DNA from: a virus
Direction: 5' to 3' (one strand)
Length of the DNA stretch: 60,723 nucleotides
Virus record (IMG/VR): IMGVR_UViG_3300042868_002569
Span: 1 to 60,723 of that record
The position numbers and the translations under genes were made by a program. Below the pieces are notes generated by a model. It saw only the letters and a program-made list of their open reading frames with translations, was not told the DNA's origin and did no database searches. Every line of letters begins with the position of its first letter. Positions within the stretch are counted from its first letter, which is position 1. Of the stretch, positions 30,665-40,493 are shown one piece after another.

Positions 30665-30903
30665 GTTTAAGGGGCTATAGCTTTCGATTGGTGCGAGCTA
30701 ACCAAGCTGCCAACTCCAAGAAGATTGGGGTGGTGCTTGGGCGGTACTGCATCGCTAAGGATATATCTGTTGCTGAGATTGCAGAAAAGTTTGATGTGTC
30801 TCGAATGACAATATATTCTTGGTTTACAGGCGTTGCGGAACCACATCGCTCGAAAGCCGAACAGATTGCAGCGATGCTAAAGAGAGCTAGGTTTAGCGTT
30901 TAG
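30661..30903 (+). CDS. XRE/Cro-like helix-turn-helix protein
   Basis: 80 residues. The helix-turn-helix is ISVAEIAEKFDVSRMTIYSW (about 36-55), with basic termini. It is probably a small transcription regulator. It overlaps the ssDNA-binding gene by 4 bases. It is one candidate for the operator at 29336-29352, which lies at the head of its own operon. Confidence 0.7.
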   Translation: MSLRGYSFRLVRANQAANSKKIGVVLGRYCIAKDISVAEIAEKFDVSRMTIYSWFTGVAEPHRSKAEQIAAMLKRARFSV

Positions 30904-30909
30904 TTTACA

Positions 30910-30964
30910 GGGGTAGCTAGTTTGACGGAACGAACAGGGGATTCGCCGCACCCCGTGCTACCCC
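30910..30964 (+). promoter_or_regulatory. Structured leader before the primase gene
   Basis: GGGGTAGC (30910-30917) pairs with GCTACCCC (30957-30964), and inside it GGGG (30937-30940) pairs with CCCC (30951-30954) around a 10-base loop. The 55-base hairpin ends 25 bases before the primase start at 30990 and has no U-tail. It may control primase translation. Confidence 0.5.
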
Positions 30965-30989
30965 ATCTTTATTGCGGACAGAGGCGACA

Positions 30990-33812
30990 ATGGCTACAAC
31001 AGATTTACTAAAAGTAGTGTTACCTCCCGAGGGGGAAGGTGTTTACTGCTTGCTAGGGTTAAAACAAGGGGGTGGCTATCCAAAACAGTTGTGGGCTGAA
31101 ACGCTTGCAGATGCCGAGAAACATATAGCTGACTTGCTAAACGATTTATATGACGTGTATTTTGCGTGTGCTAAATACACTAATGAAGCTGAAGGACGAA
31201 TACAAAAAAATAGTAATTACTTTAAGAGCTTTTGGTTGGACGTTGATTGTGGTGTTGGAAAGCCATACGCAGACCAAGAAGAAGGATTAGCTGCGCTTAA
31301 AGAGTTTTGTATAAAGATAGACTTACCGTTGCCTACAGTAGTTAATTCCGGTCGTGGTGTGCATGCGTATTGGAACTTAACTACTACAATCGACCGTGAG
31401 CATTGGCTTCCTGTAGCAACTCGTATCAAAGCACTGTGTGAAGAACATGGCTTTGAAGCTGACGGTAGTCGCACTGCTGAGAGTGCTTCGGTATTGCGTG
31501 TGCCTGAGACTTGGAACTTTAAGAACGACCCGCCTTTCCCAGTAGAAATCTTAAAGATTGCTAAGGATATTGAGTACGACGAAGTTAAACGTCGACTCGG
31601 GGTGTTAGTTGCACCTAGTTACATCCCACGTAGTTTTAGCGAAGCGTCTCAAGCAATACGCAGTAACATACAAAGCCGCTTTAAAACCATTATGCTTAAG
31701 ACCATAGATGGTAGTGGATGCGCACAGATTAAAAACTTGGTTGAGAACCAAGACAATATGGATGAGCCACGCTGGAGAGCAGTGCTTAGTATTGCAGCAC
31801 ACTGTATTGACAGAGACACAGCTATCCATATGGTTAGTAATGGGCACCCTGATTACAACGCCGAAGCTACAGAAGAAAAGGCTAATGAGATTAAGGGCCC
31901 CTACACTTGCGCAAAGATGGAGTATTACAACCCAGGGTTCTGTGGTGACTGCCCACACAAGGACAAGATTAAGAACCCTATTCAGTTAGGCAATGAAGTA
32001 ATTGCCGCCGAAACAAACGAGATAGTTGAAAAAGAAGAAGATGGCACCACATCTGTATATACAGTACCTGAGTTGCCTTATCCGTACTTTCGAGGTAAGA
32101 ACGGTGGTGTGTACCGTGCAACTACGGAAGAAGATGGCGAGCCATCGTTAATTTATGAACATGACTTGTACGTAGTTAAGCGTTTATTTGACCCACGTAA
32201 AGGCGATGCAATTTGGATTAGGTTGCACTTACCTAGGGATGGCGTACGTGAGTTTTCTATCCCACAAACAGAGGCACTAACTCACGAGAAGTTGCGTGAT
32301 AAGTTAGCTTGGTACGGCGTTGTTGCTGCTAAGAAGCAGATGGACAACATCATGAACTATTTAATAACGTTTGTAAAAGAACTACAACATAAATCAGAGG
32401 TAGAAATAATGAGAACACAATTTGGATGGACAGACGACAACGACCAATTTATTCTAGGAGACCAAGAAATATCTGCGGATAAAGTTTCGTACAGTCCACC
32501 GTCAAGCTCTACAGGTAGCTTAGCTACATTCATGGCTCCAACAGGTGACTTTAAAGAATGGCAACGTATCGCAAACATTTACAACGCTCCTGGGTTTGAG
32601 CCACATGCATTTGGATTTTTTACTGCTTTCGGCGCACCGTTGCTTAAGCACCTCAACCTACGTGGCGCTATTATTAACTTGATTAACAATCGTTCAGGTA
32701 CAGGTAAGTCGACTATTCTTAAGATGTGCAACAGCGTATGGGGGCACCCTGAAGAGTTAATGCTCCAATGGAAAGATACGCAGAACTCTATGATTCACCG
32801 TCTTGGCATAATGAACACGCTTCCTGTGACTATTGACGAGATTACAAAGCTATCAGGCGACCACTTTTCTGATTTGGTATATAGCATATCCCAAGGACGT
32901 GGCAAGAATCGCATGCAACAACATGACAACGCCGAGCGCCTCAACACAACAAAGTGGTCAACCATTGCGCTATGTTCTGCCAACGCTTCTTTCTACGATA
33001 AATTAGCTACGTTAAAAGCTACACCAGACGGCGAGATGATGCGTCTTATTGAATACAAGATTGAGATGACTGACACTCTTTCCAAAGAAGAAGCTGACAC
33101 AATTTTTAACGGCTTGTACACCCACTACGGGCACGCTGGGTTTGAGTACGCTAAGTATCTTGTAGCTAACTTAGAGACAGCAATTGATACAGTTATGCAA
33201 GTTCAGCAGAAGTTAGACCAAGAGGTAGGGTTTACCAGTAGAGAACGCTTTTGGTCAGGCGTAGCTGCATGTAACATTGCAGGTGCTTTGATGGCTAAAG
33301 ACCTAGGCATTATTCCTGACTTCAACGTTGGTCGTGTCTACAAGTGGTTGACACAGATGCTTAAGACTATGCGCACCGACATCAAGGCTCCAGCCAATAA
33401 CAACATAACCTCTGTGTTTGAGTTTATGAACGACCACCGTGCTGAGACTTTGGTTATTAACGGCAACGCAGACCGTCGGTCAGGTATGCAAGAGCTACCT
33501 ATTGCCGAGCCTAAGTTTAGTGATATTAAGGTACGTATAGAACCGGATACAGGTGTGCTTATGTTAAGAGCTAAAGCCTTCCGTGATTTCTGCGCTAAAA
33601 ACCAGATTACTTTGAAAGATTTACTGGATGGATTACACCAAGACAAAATCTTTATCAAGCTAGACAAGAAGCGTATTGGCAAAGGCACCAAGATTCCTTG
33701 TGGTTCAGTCGACGTATATATTTTTAACATGGAGCACGATGATTTCTTTGATACCAAGGAAGCCATAATTGAGGCGGTTAAAGACTCTACAAATGCTGAT
33801 ACACGGAATTGA
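30990..33812 (+). CDS. Primase-helicase (archaeo-eukaryotic primase plus DUF927-like ATPase)
   Basis: 940 residues from the ATG at 30990; an in-frame TTG at 30972 is less likely. The N-terminal primase has FWLDVDCG (D84, D86) and NSGRGVHAYW, the metal and nucleotide residues of the archaeo-eukaryotic type. The C-terminal helicase holds Walker A NNRSGTGKST (about 565-574) and LPVTIDEITK as Walker B, in the pattern of DUF927-type enzymes. It should open the fork and prime synthesis for the family A polymerase. The last 20 bases overlap the next gene. Confidence 0.9.
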   Translation: MATTDLLKVVLPPEGEGVYCLLGLKQGGGYPKQLWAETLADAEKHIADLLNDLYDVYFACAKYTNEAEGRIQKNSNYFKSFWLDVDCGVGKPYADQEEGLAALKEFCIKIDLPLPTVVNSGRGVHAYWNLTTTIDREHWLPVATRIKALCEEHGFEADGSRTAESASVLRVPETWNFKNDPPFPVEILKIAKDIEYDEVKRRLGVLVAPSYIPRSFSEASQAIRSNIQSRFKTIMLKTIDGSGCAQIKNLVENQDNMDEPRWRAVLSIAAHCIDRDTAIHMVSNGHPDYNAEATEEKANEIKGPYTCAKMEYYNPGFCGDCPHKDKIKNPIQLGNEVIAAETNEIVEKEEDGTTSVYTVPELPYPYFRGKNGGVYRATTEEDGEPSLIYEHDLYVVKRLFDPRKGDAIWIRLHLPRDGVREFSIPQTEALTHEKLRDKLAWYGVVAAKKQMDNIMNYLITFVKELQHKSEVEIMRTQFGWTDDNDQFILGDQEISADKVSYSPPSSSTGSLATFMAPTGDFKEWQRIANIYNAPGFEPHAFGFFTAFGAPLLKHLNLRGAIINLINNRSGTGKSTILKMCNSVWGHPEELMLQWKDTQNSMIHRLGIMNTLPVTIDEITKLSGDHFSDLVYSISQGRGKNRMQQHDNAERLNTTKWSTIALCSANASFYDKLATLKATPDGEMMRLIEYKIEMTDTLSKEEADTIFNGLYTHYGHAGFEYAKYLVANLETAIDTVMQVQQKLDQEVGFTSRERFWSGVAACNIAGALMAKDLGIIPDFNVGRVYKWLTQMLKTMRTDIKAPANNNITSVFEFMNDHRAETLVINGNADRRSGMQELPIAEPKFSDIKVRIEPDTGVLMLRAKAFRDFCAKNQITLKDLLDGLHQDKIFIKLDKKRIGKGTKIPCGSVDVYIFNMEHDDFFDTKEAIIEAVKDSTNADTRN

Positions 33813-33990
33813 CTTTAAGATAAATTGGCGTAATTTTGTGGTGGGGTCTTCGTTTTTTATACCGTGCTTAGACCACGAACACGCTCGAGAACAGATTCAC
33901 AGGGCTACAAAACGATTGAAATACCCTATTAAAACGCAAATAGTGATAGAAAAAGGCATCTATGGTTTGCGTGTTTGGCGAATTAAGTAG
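33793..33990 (+). CDS. Small basic protein at the end of the replication operon
   Basis: 65 residues from the ATG at 33793, inside the end of the primase gene; an in-frame start at 33769 is also possible. Basic, with REQIHRATKRLKYPIKTQIV. It is the last plus-strand gene before the terminator at 34051. No motif was recognised. Confidence 0.5.
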   Translation: MLIHGIDFKINWRNFVVGSSFFIPCLDHEHAREQIHRATKRLKYPIKTQIVIEKGIYGLRVWRIK

Positions 33991-34050
33991 TATCATTCAC
34001 CTGTAGACGATTGGTTTCGGCTACTTTCCTTAGTGAGTGAGTGATTTAAG

Positions 34051-34079
34051 CCCCGGCGTAAAACCCCGGGGTCTTTTTT
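34051..34079 (+). terminator. Rho-independent terminator between convergent operons
   Basis: CCCCGG (34051-34056) and CCGGGG (34066-34071) with a 9-base loop, then TCTTTTTT. It ends the plus-strand replication operon. On the minus strand the same hairpin lacks a T-run after it, so it is weaker for the opposite operon, whose last stop codon is at 34078. Confidence 0.88.
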
Positions 34080-37000
34080 AATCTTGAGAATAGTCCAGCA
34101 TACCTTGTAGTTGCGGCATTAAGTTCTTATTAATGCTAATACCACCGGTAATGTTTGCTAGCGCACGGTCTTGGTAACGTTTGTTTACTGATTTAAATAA
34201 ACTATTTGGGTCAATACCCACCATCGGATTAGTTGCATTAAACGTAACAATCTTCTCAAGCACTCTTTCTAACATATCAGAATCGCCAGTATCTACAGAC
34301 ATAAAGAATGCGTTAAGCAAGTCAGTGCGACGACCTATAATCTTCTCGTTAACGTTCTTCATTTCAATTGAAGCTTTTTGTTTCTGAGCGGTGTCTTCTG
34401 GAGAAAAGCCTAGCATCTGAGCAAGGGCTGAAGCGGCAGGTATATCGGCATCTACTTCGTTACCTTTTAGGGTTACGGCTCTACCTTCAACCATATAGCG
34501 TGTACCAACCATAAGGTTTTTAATTGCCGCAGGCATCATGACTTCTAATGCACGTTCTGTGTGTCCGTCATTAAAACGTTTTAGAGCTTCGCCATAGTTA
34601 ATAGCTGCGCCTGCTGTAGGTCCAAGTAAGTTAATAAACATATTCTGTAAATAAGATACTTCGTCGTTGCTCTTACGCACGTCAGGGAACCACATGTCCG
34701 TTAAGTTGGTGTTCATACGGTCTGCAAAGTTAAGCCCGGTAGCTTGAGATGCAAAACCACGAGATATAGAATCACCGATAAACCCACCAAATGTGCGGTT
34801 AGTCCAGTTTTTAAACCAATTTTCTGGGTCAAATGGCTCGTCGTCATCACCAAACACAGCATGGAATGCAGAAGCTATGCCAGAGAATATAAAGAACAAC
34901 GGCATACCTGTGAAACCAGCGGTTATAAATGTCATACCCATCAGGCCAAGAAACGCATCACGAGCTTCTTTCTTCATTTCATCTAGTTCAGCACGTTTCT
35001 TTTCCATGCTCTTGGCTTTTTCATCGGGGGTAGCGGTGGCTAAACTACGTTCATGACGGGCTAGTTCGGCTTCCATACCTTGTCCAATAGCTTGCTGAAA
35101 CGTGCGGAACATAAACACGCTCATGTGTTGCGGGTATAACTTAAACTGCAATAAAACGTTACGTAAGTCACCACGGAAGTAACGTGGCTTATTAGTACTG
35201 TTGTAGTTAAACATTGTTTTCTGAGTAACATCACGTGCTTCTTGTAAAGCACGCTCATAGGCTTTGTCAGGAGTTAACCCAGCATCCAATGCTTTCCTAT
35301 ACCCCATGTCAAACGTAGACATATAGGCCATCTCACGGTTAAATTTTTCAGCCGAGTGGAAAGGTAAACTGACGTAGTACATAATTTTGTTCCAACGACC
35401 TGTGACTTCGTTAGACGGAGTTTCACCAAGGTTGGCAGCTTCGTGCGATTGCGTAACGTTAATGATGCCTCGAGCCACACCTTCGTTGTATACATCTGCT
35501 AAAGTCTTACCTTGCGGAAGCGCCTTGGAATCGGCATCGGTTCCTACGGTATTACGAGTCTCAAGTTTTGCACGGCTTAATGACAAGAACTCGTAACGCC
35601 CAGTCTCATCACTAACATATTTAGTACCGCCTAACATGCGAGCATACCTAGAAAGAGTCGTAGTTACGTTGCTTACACCACCGTACTTAGCCGCAGCAAC
35701 CGGAGCATAAATACCAGGAATAGCCATTGCGTTTATAAAAGCAGAAGCAGGTGCCGACAAGAACTGTATAAAACCAAAGTTTGTGGCAAATGTAGTAAAG
35801 CCGCTTTGTTTTGGTGGTTCTAAAATAGCTGTGCGTAAGTTAAGTTCTAACTCTTTTACATAGTCACGTAGGCGAGTGCGTTCATCTAACTCTAACCCTG
35901 TTTTAGGGTCTAAATAATCATTGGCTGCTTTAACGATATTAAATAACTGCGGCATGTGCTGAAAACGAGCACGTTGATAAGCCACACGTTGACGTGATAC
36001 AGAGAAGGCACGGAGCATATCTTGGCTAGGACCGGCAATATTGCCACGGTGCATAAACATCTTTTGAATACTCTCAGATGGCATTAGCTCTAAGTATAAC
36101 TGTCCAAACTCATCACGCAGTCTAGCGCGCAATGCTTCAACTTCATTGGCTTTAACTAAGGGGTCAACACTTAAACTAATGTCTTGACTAGTTTTGTCAA
36201 TAAGGTCGTAGATTCTATTAAGGTGTTGAATGTCGGCAAGACGTCCGCTTAGTGATTCACTAAAGCCTTGACCAGCATCTAAATTGTCTTCAGCATCTTT
36301 TAGTGCTTTTTCTTGTGCAACTTCATCAGTATCACCAGCAGCTTTGTATTTACTTACGTAGCTCTTAGCTAACTTATCTTTAAACTTATCTAGCTCAGCA
36401 TCTCTGGCGTAGGCGTCTTCAAACTGCATAAAGATTTTCTTTTGGCCTGTACCAACTTGTAACCAGTATTCACCGAAACGCTTGATTGGGAAGTACGGAC
36501 GGATAATTTCTTTGTTAATCTCATCAGATTTCTCTTTAACTAGCTTCTGTATCTCGGCATCAGGGGTGCCTTTAAGACGCTCACGCTCAGCAACTCTTTC
36601 TAGTTGAATCTTAGTATACTCATTCATACGGCGCTCATAAAACGCACGAACTTGACGATATACCTGCAACGCTACATCGCCATCTTTACCAGTAATCATT
36701 TCTAACCAAGCGGCTTTTAGTTCAGGGTCGGCATTGAACTTAGTGGCATCGTGCCCAGTACCTTGAGAGTCTGGGTCTAAACGCTTAAGCGTAGCCTCAA
36801 TCATTACCTTGCCTAATTGCTCAGCTTTCTGTGGATTAGACTCAAGTAAGTTACTCCACACCTTAATAATAGGGTCGCCTTCAGCCAAGATTTGGTTACG
36901 AGTGTTAAGCATCGCATCCACTTCTTTTACATATAACTTAAACTGCGGCATCTGGTCGCCGACAATATCCGTCAACTGGTCTAACGTCAATGCGCCTAAT

Positions 37001-40000
37001 AAGTACTTGCGAGTCTGAGCGTTGGTGCTGCTTAGGAACTTCGTAAAGTTCTTCTTGTCCAAGTCTTTCCACTTGACTCGGCCTTTGATAAGATTGTTAA
37101 ACGTATCCCATATCTTAGAACCAGAGCGCTCAGCAGTATTGAGCACAAACCTACCTGCACGGACACTGAGCCTGTCAGGTGCCCATAACTCAGAAGGCTG
37201 GCCCGACACAGTGCTGTCTACGTTAGCAGAGAATAGAACGTCAGCGTTAGCAAGTGTGTGGAACAACACGTTCTCAACACCGAATAGCTTAGCAACTGTC
37301 TGTATAAACTTAGACCATGCGGACATGTCGGAGTCCATAACCCGTTTCATAGCACGCAGTTCCATTTGGAATGCTGGGTTACTAAACGCTTCGGCTACGA
37401 ACTCATGTAGGTTTGTATAGCCGTATGCGCCTGGGTCTTTGGTGTGTAGCTTAGCGTAGTTAAACAAATCGGTAAGGTTGTCTAAAGCTTTCTGTTGCTT
37501 TGCATCAAGCAAGTCACGATTGTTAATAGCCCAGTGAGTAGCAGCGTGCGCTATCTCATGCATTACAGTGTAGTTACTTGTGCCATCTTCGCTACGGAAA
37601 GTAGCTGTGTTCTGATTAATAAAGAATGTAGCGGGGGACGCTAATGAGCGCATACCATCCCTATACACTCTGGCAACGTCTGCTATGTCTTCTCTAATAG
37701 ATTCGACGCGTAGTGGTTTACCGTCCGCGGTGGTAATCGCACCCTGTTCTAGAGCATTGAATGCTTCAGCCAAGTCGATGTATGGCGAAGTAGAATCACC
37801 TACATTGAAATACTGCATATAAACAACAGGATAGACTGCACGCATCCACTGAAGGATTCGGTCTTTTTGATTCTTAACTTTCTCAGCTTCTTCTAAAACT
37901 AAGTCGTAGTGTTCGTCAAAAGTAAGACGAGTAGTAAGGTTAAGCCCAAGCAAACGAGTTGCCAAAGCAGATAAGAACTTACCGCCCGTATCTCGGATTC
38001 CTCTAAGCGTAGCTTGTACATCGTTGTTTTTAACACCTTCAACAACACTTGGATGGGCAGTAGCAAATAGTTGGTCATTAGAGTTTAGTGAATCTTTCTT
38101 AGGGCTTGTGTTATCTTCTTGTGCTTTAGAGTTAGCACCTTTCTTTTTACTACGTTGTCTAGCCGCAGCTACGGTGTCTTCTTTAACTTTAATACCGCCG
38201 AGTTCAGGAATGTACTTGGCAAACAGCTCTGTCTGCTGCTCAGGAGTCATTGCCTCACTGCCAAACTTAATCGCATTATTAATGTCAACGGCCATGTTAG
38301 ACCCTTTTGGGGTCATCGTTAGACGACCGTTGCCATCTTCCGTAATTATCCCGTTAGCTTTAAGCGACTCTATTACAGCCGGAGATGCTATAGACTTATT
38401 GATTGGCGTGCGGTTCATCGCATCAACCAAGCCGTTGTAGTAATCACTTAATACACCAGTATCTGTTTCTTCAGTAACAGATGGTGCTACGGCTTCTGGT
38501 GCTTTAGCTTGCGCATCAAATTCTGCGGTTAGAGCATCACCTTCTGCAAGGTTTGCTTCTAATTTTTCTTTTAATACGTCTCTTTCATCTTGATATTTGT
38601 ACTTATCACCTTCAAGAATACCTTGTTGCTCTAAATCATAATATCGGTTGTTTAGCTCTGTATATTCTGTACTGTTTTTATCTATACGTTCAGCAATGGT
38701 TTCTTCGGCAGTTGGTTCTGCTGTTTCTGTTGTTTCAGTAACCGCAGGTGTTTCTTTAGCTTTAAGGTTTGGATACTTAGCAAAAAACTCTTCTTGTGAC
38801 AAAGTAGCTAAGTCCGTTGCTTCTTGTGCAGCTTTCTTAGTGGGGTATACACCTATCTCTTTGCCGGTAGCATCTTTAGCTACATATTCATAGTATGTGC
38901 CAGACCTACCTCTTGAAGCTTGTTCTCTACGCTCTACCGTTGGCGCTGCCGCTGGTGTTCCCGTAGCAGGCTGGCTATCAACTCGGCCTAACGCTTCACG
39001 GATACGTGCAATAGTATCTAGTGGTTTGTCACCCTTCTTAACTTCTAAACCTAAGTCACGTGCAATAGTGTTAACTTTGCGGGTGTTAAGAGCTAGACCG
39101 CCTTGGTCTACTGAACTAATCAATGAACGTGCAGCTAGTATTTCGGCTGGTTCTTCTAGTGTACTCGGCTCTTTTCCTTTTCCAACATCAGTAGTATCAG
39201 CAGTTGTTCTATCTCCACCCACGTCTGATGCGGTAGATGCTGCAGTTCCTTCGGCAATTCCGGATACCACTCCGGGTTCTCCAGCACCTGGAACGCCTTG
39301 CTGACTATCTCCGGTGTCAAGTCCACTGCTTTCATTTTTAGCCCTTTCGTCAGCTGCTTCTTTGATAATCTTCATAGCATTATCTGTAGCAGCGTCAAGT
39401 TGTTCTTCTGTAAGCTCCTGCCCGTTAGCTTTAGTATCTTCACGAATTATTTCTTTCATCTCTTCGCGAGTAGCTCCAGTAGGGGCAGCAGGGGCAGTTC
39501 GAGATGGTAGAGCGCCGATAGTACCGGCAGTCATACCGCCAATTACGGCATCACGTGCAGCGGCACCAGCAACTCCAGAGAATGTTCCAACGTCAAAGCC
39601 TTGACGCTGCAAAGCTAAGTTGGAAGCAAGTTGTTCTTGACCAGCTTGTACACCTTCCATAGGTGCTTCTTTAATAGCAGCTTCGCTTACACGACGTACA
39701 AAACCTTGTTTAGCAATTTCTTCTGCGGTCTCACCAGCTATCTTCTTACCAATTAAAGGCTCAACACCATACCTTGCGGCGGCGGCACCTAGACCAGCAC
39801 CAACAGCAATATCTAAAAAGTTCTCACCTAAATAATTTTGTGCTTCCTTAGCTTTAGCTTTAGCTTCGGCTTCGCCCATACCGGATTTAATTAACTCATC
39901 TTTGACGTTGTCGTATATGGAGCCTTTGATAGTACCCGCACCTTGAGCCGCACCAACAACGGTGTTCAAAGCTAAAAGCGCTGGACGACCAAGCTTGGCT

Positions 40001-40491
40001 ATAGCGCCAACCACACCAGTTCCCACGTAAGGAATAATAGAACCTAGACCTTGTGCAAGGGATTGCAACGGAGCTTCGGCTACGCCACCAAGGAATGCGC
40101 TAATCTCTTGAGTAATGCTGTCAGACTCAGACGCTTGCTTCTCTATAGCCTGACGGCGGGCCATCTCAGCTGCACGCTCAGGAGAATACCCAGCTTGGAT
40201 AGATTTCTGTACGCCACCTAAGGCTTCGGATGCAAAGTTATCTGCACCAAACACATCGGTTAAAGATTTACCTGCACCAACTACGCCTGAACCTAAAGCA
40301 CGTAGAGTATCACCAACAGAGAATCCTGCATCAACTTCTGGTGGGATTTCTGTTTTGCTTTGTTTTTTCAGCCATTCGTCAGGACTTAACGCAACAGACT
40401 CTTCTTTTTGCGTTTTTAACCATTCGTCAGGACTTAGCGCATTAGGTTTTTTCTCTTCCTTCTGCGACTTTAACCAAGCATCAGGACTCAT
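34078..40491 (-). CDS. Giant ejection/internal virion protein with zincin motif
   Basis: 2137 residues, the largest gene. The N-terminus has three repeats of SPDxWLKxQ (residues 2-50). An Ala/Gly-rich region follows (about 90-330, possibly membrane-interacting), then a long charged linker. A metallopeptidase-like motif HEIAHAATH lies near 970-985, with LHEFVAEAFSNPAF downstream. The C-terminal part includes LLQFKLYPQHMSVFMFRTFQ, like internal virion proteins of podoviruses. I infer that it is ejected with the DNA and may open the cell envelope or act on host proteins. It could equally be called a polyvalent protein. Confidence 0.72.
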   Translation of the reverse strand: MSPDAWLKSQKEEKKPNALSPDEWLKTQKEESVALSPDEWLKKQSKTEIPPEVDAGFSVGDTLRALGSGVVGAGKSLTDVFGADNFASEALGGVQKSIQAGYSPERAAEMARRQAIEKQASESDSITQEISAFLGGVAEAPLQSLAQGLGSIIPYVGTGVVGAIAKLGRPALLALNTVVGAAQGAGTIKGSIYDNVKDELIKSGMGEAEAKAKAKEAQNYLGENFLDIAVGAGLGAAAARYGVEPLIGKKIAGETAEEIAKQGFVRRVSEAAIKEAPMEGVQAGQEQLASNLALQRQGFDVGTFSGVAGAAARDAVIGGMTAGTIGALPSRTAPAAPTGATREEMKEIIREDTKANGQELTEEQLDAATDNAMKIIKEAADERAKNESSGLDTGDSQQGVPGAGEPGVVSGIAEGTAASTASDVGGDRTTADTTDVGKGKEPSTLEEPAEILAARSLISSVDQGGLALNTRKVNTIARDLGLEVKKGDKPLDTIARIREALGRVDSQPATGTPAAAPTVERREQASRGRSGTYYEYVAKDATGKEIGVYPTKKAAQEATDLATLSQEEFFAKYPNLKAKETPAVTETTETAEPTAEETIAERIDKNSTEYTELNNRYYDLEQQGILEGDKYKYQDERDVLKEKLEANLAEGDALTAEFDAQAKAPEAVAPSVTEETDTGVLSDYYNGLVDAMNRTPINKSIASPAVIESLKANGIITEDGNGRLTMTPKGSNMAVDINNAIKFGSEAMTPEQQTELFAKYIPELGGIKVKEDTVAAARQRSKKKGANSKAQEDNTSPKKDSLNSNDQLFATAHPSVVEGVKNNDVQATLRGIRDTGGKFLSALATRLLGLNLTTRLTFDEHYDLVLEEAEKVKNQKDRILQWMRAVYPVVYMQYFNVGDSTSPYIDLAEAFNALEQGAITTADGKPLRVESIREDIADVARVYRDGMRSLASPATFFINQNTATFRSEDGTSNYTVMHEIAHAATHWAINNRDLLDAKQQKALDNLTDLFNYAKLHTKDPGAYGYTNLHEFVAEAFSNPAFQMELRAMKRVMDSDMSAWSKFIQTVAKLFGVENVLFHTLANADVLFSANVDSTVSGQPSELWAPDRLSVRAGRFVLNTAERSGSKIWDTFNNLIKGRVKWKDLDKKNFTKFLSSTNAQTRKYLLGALTLDQLTDIVGDQMPQFKLYVKEVDAMLNTRNQILAEGDPIIKVWSNLLESNPQKAEQLGKVMIEATLKRLDPDSQGTGHDATKFNADPELKAAWLEMITGKDGDVALQVYRQVRAFYERRMNEYTKIQLERVAERERLKGTPDAEIQKLVKEKSDEINKEIIRPYFPIKRFGEYWLQVGTGQKKIFMQFEDAYARDAELDKFKDKLAKSYVSKYKAAGDTDEVAQEKALKDAEDNLDAGQGFSESLSGRLADIQHLNRIYDLIDKTSQDISLSVDPLVKANEVEALRARLRDEFGQLYLELMPSESIQKMFMHRGNIAGPSQDMLRAFSVSRQRVAYQRARFQHMPQLFNIVKAANDYLDPKTGLELDERTRLRDYVKELELNLRTAILEPPKQSGFTTFATNFGFIQFLSAPASAFINAMAIPGIYAPVAAAKYGGVSNVTTTLSRYARMLGGTKYVSDETGRYEFLSLSRAKLETRNTVGTDADSKALPQGKTLADVYNEGVARGIINVTQSHEAANLGETPSNEVTGRWNKIMYYVSLPFHSAEKFNREMAYMSTFDMGYRKALDAGLTPDKAYERALQEARDVTQKTMFNYNSTNKPRYFRGDLRNVLLQFKLYPQHMSVFMFRTFQQAIGQGMEAELARHERSLATATPDEKAKSMEKKRAELDEMKKEARDAFLGLMGMTFITAGFTGMPLFFIFSGIASAFHAVFGDDDEPFDPENWFKNWTNRTFGGFIGDSISRGFASQATGLNFADRMNTNLTDMWFPDVRKSNDEVSYLQNMFINLLGPTAGAAINYGEALKRFNDGHTERALEVMMPAAIKNLMVGTRYMVEGRAVTLKGNEVDADIPAASALAQMLGFSPEDTAQKQKASIEMKNVNEKIIGRRTDLLNAFFMSVDTGDSDMLERVLEKIVTFNATNPMVGIDPNSLFKSVNKRYQDRALANITGGISINKNLMPQLQGMLDYSQD

Positions 40492-40493
40492 GA

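Noticed and set aside
38024-38440. Plus-strand frames inside the giant ejection gene
   Set aside because: They are antisense shadows of a continuous 2137-codon gene and lack ribosome sites.
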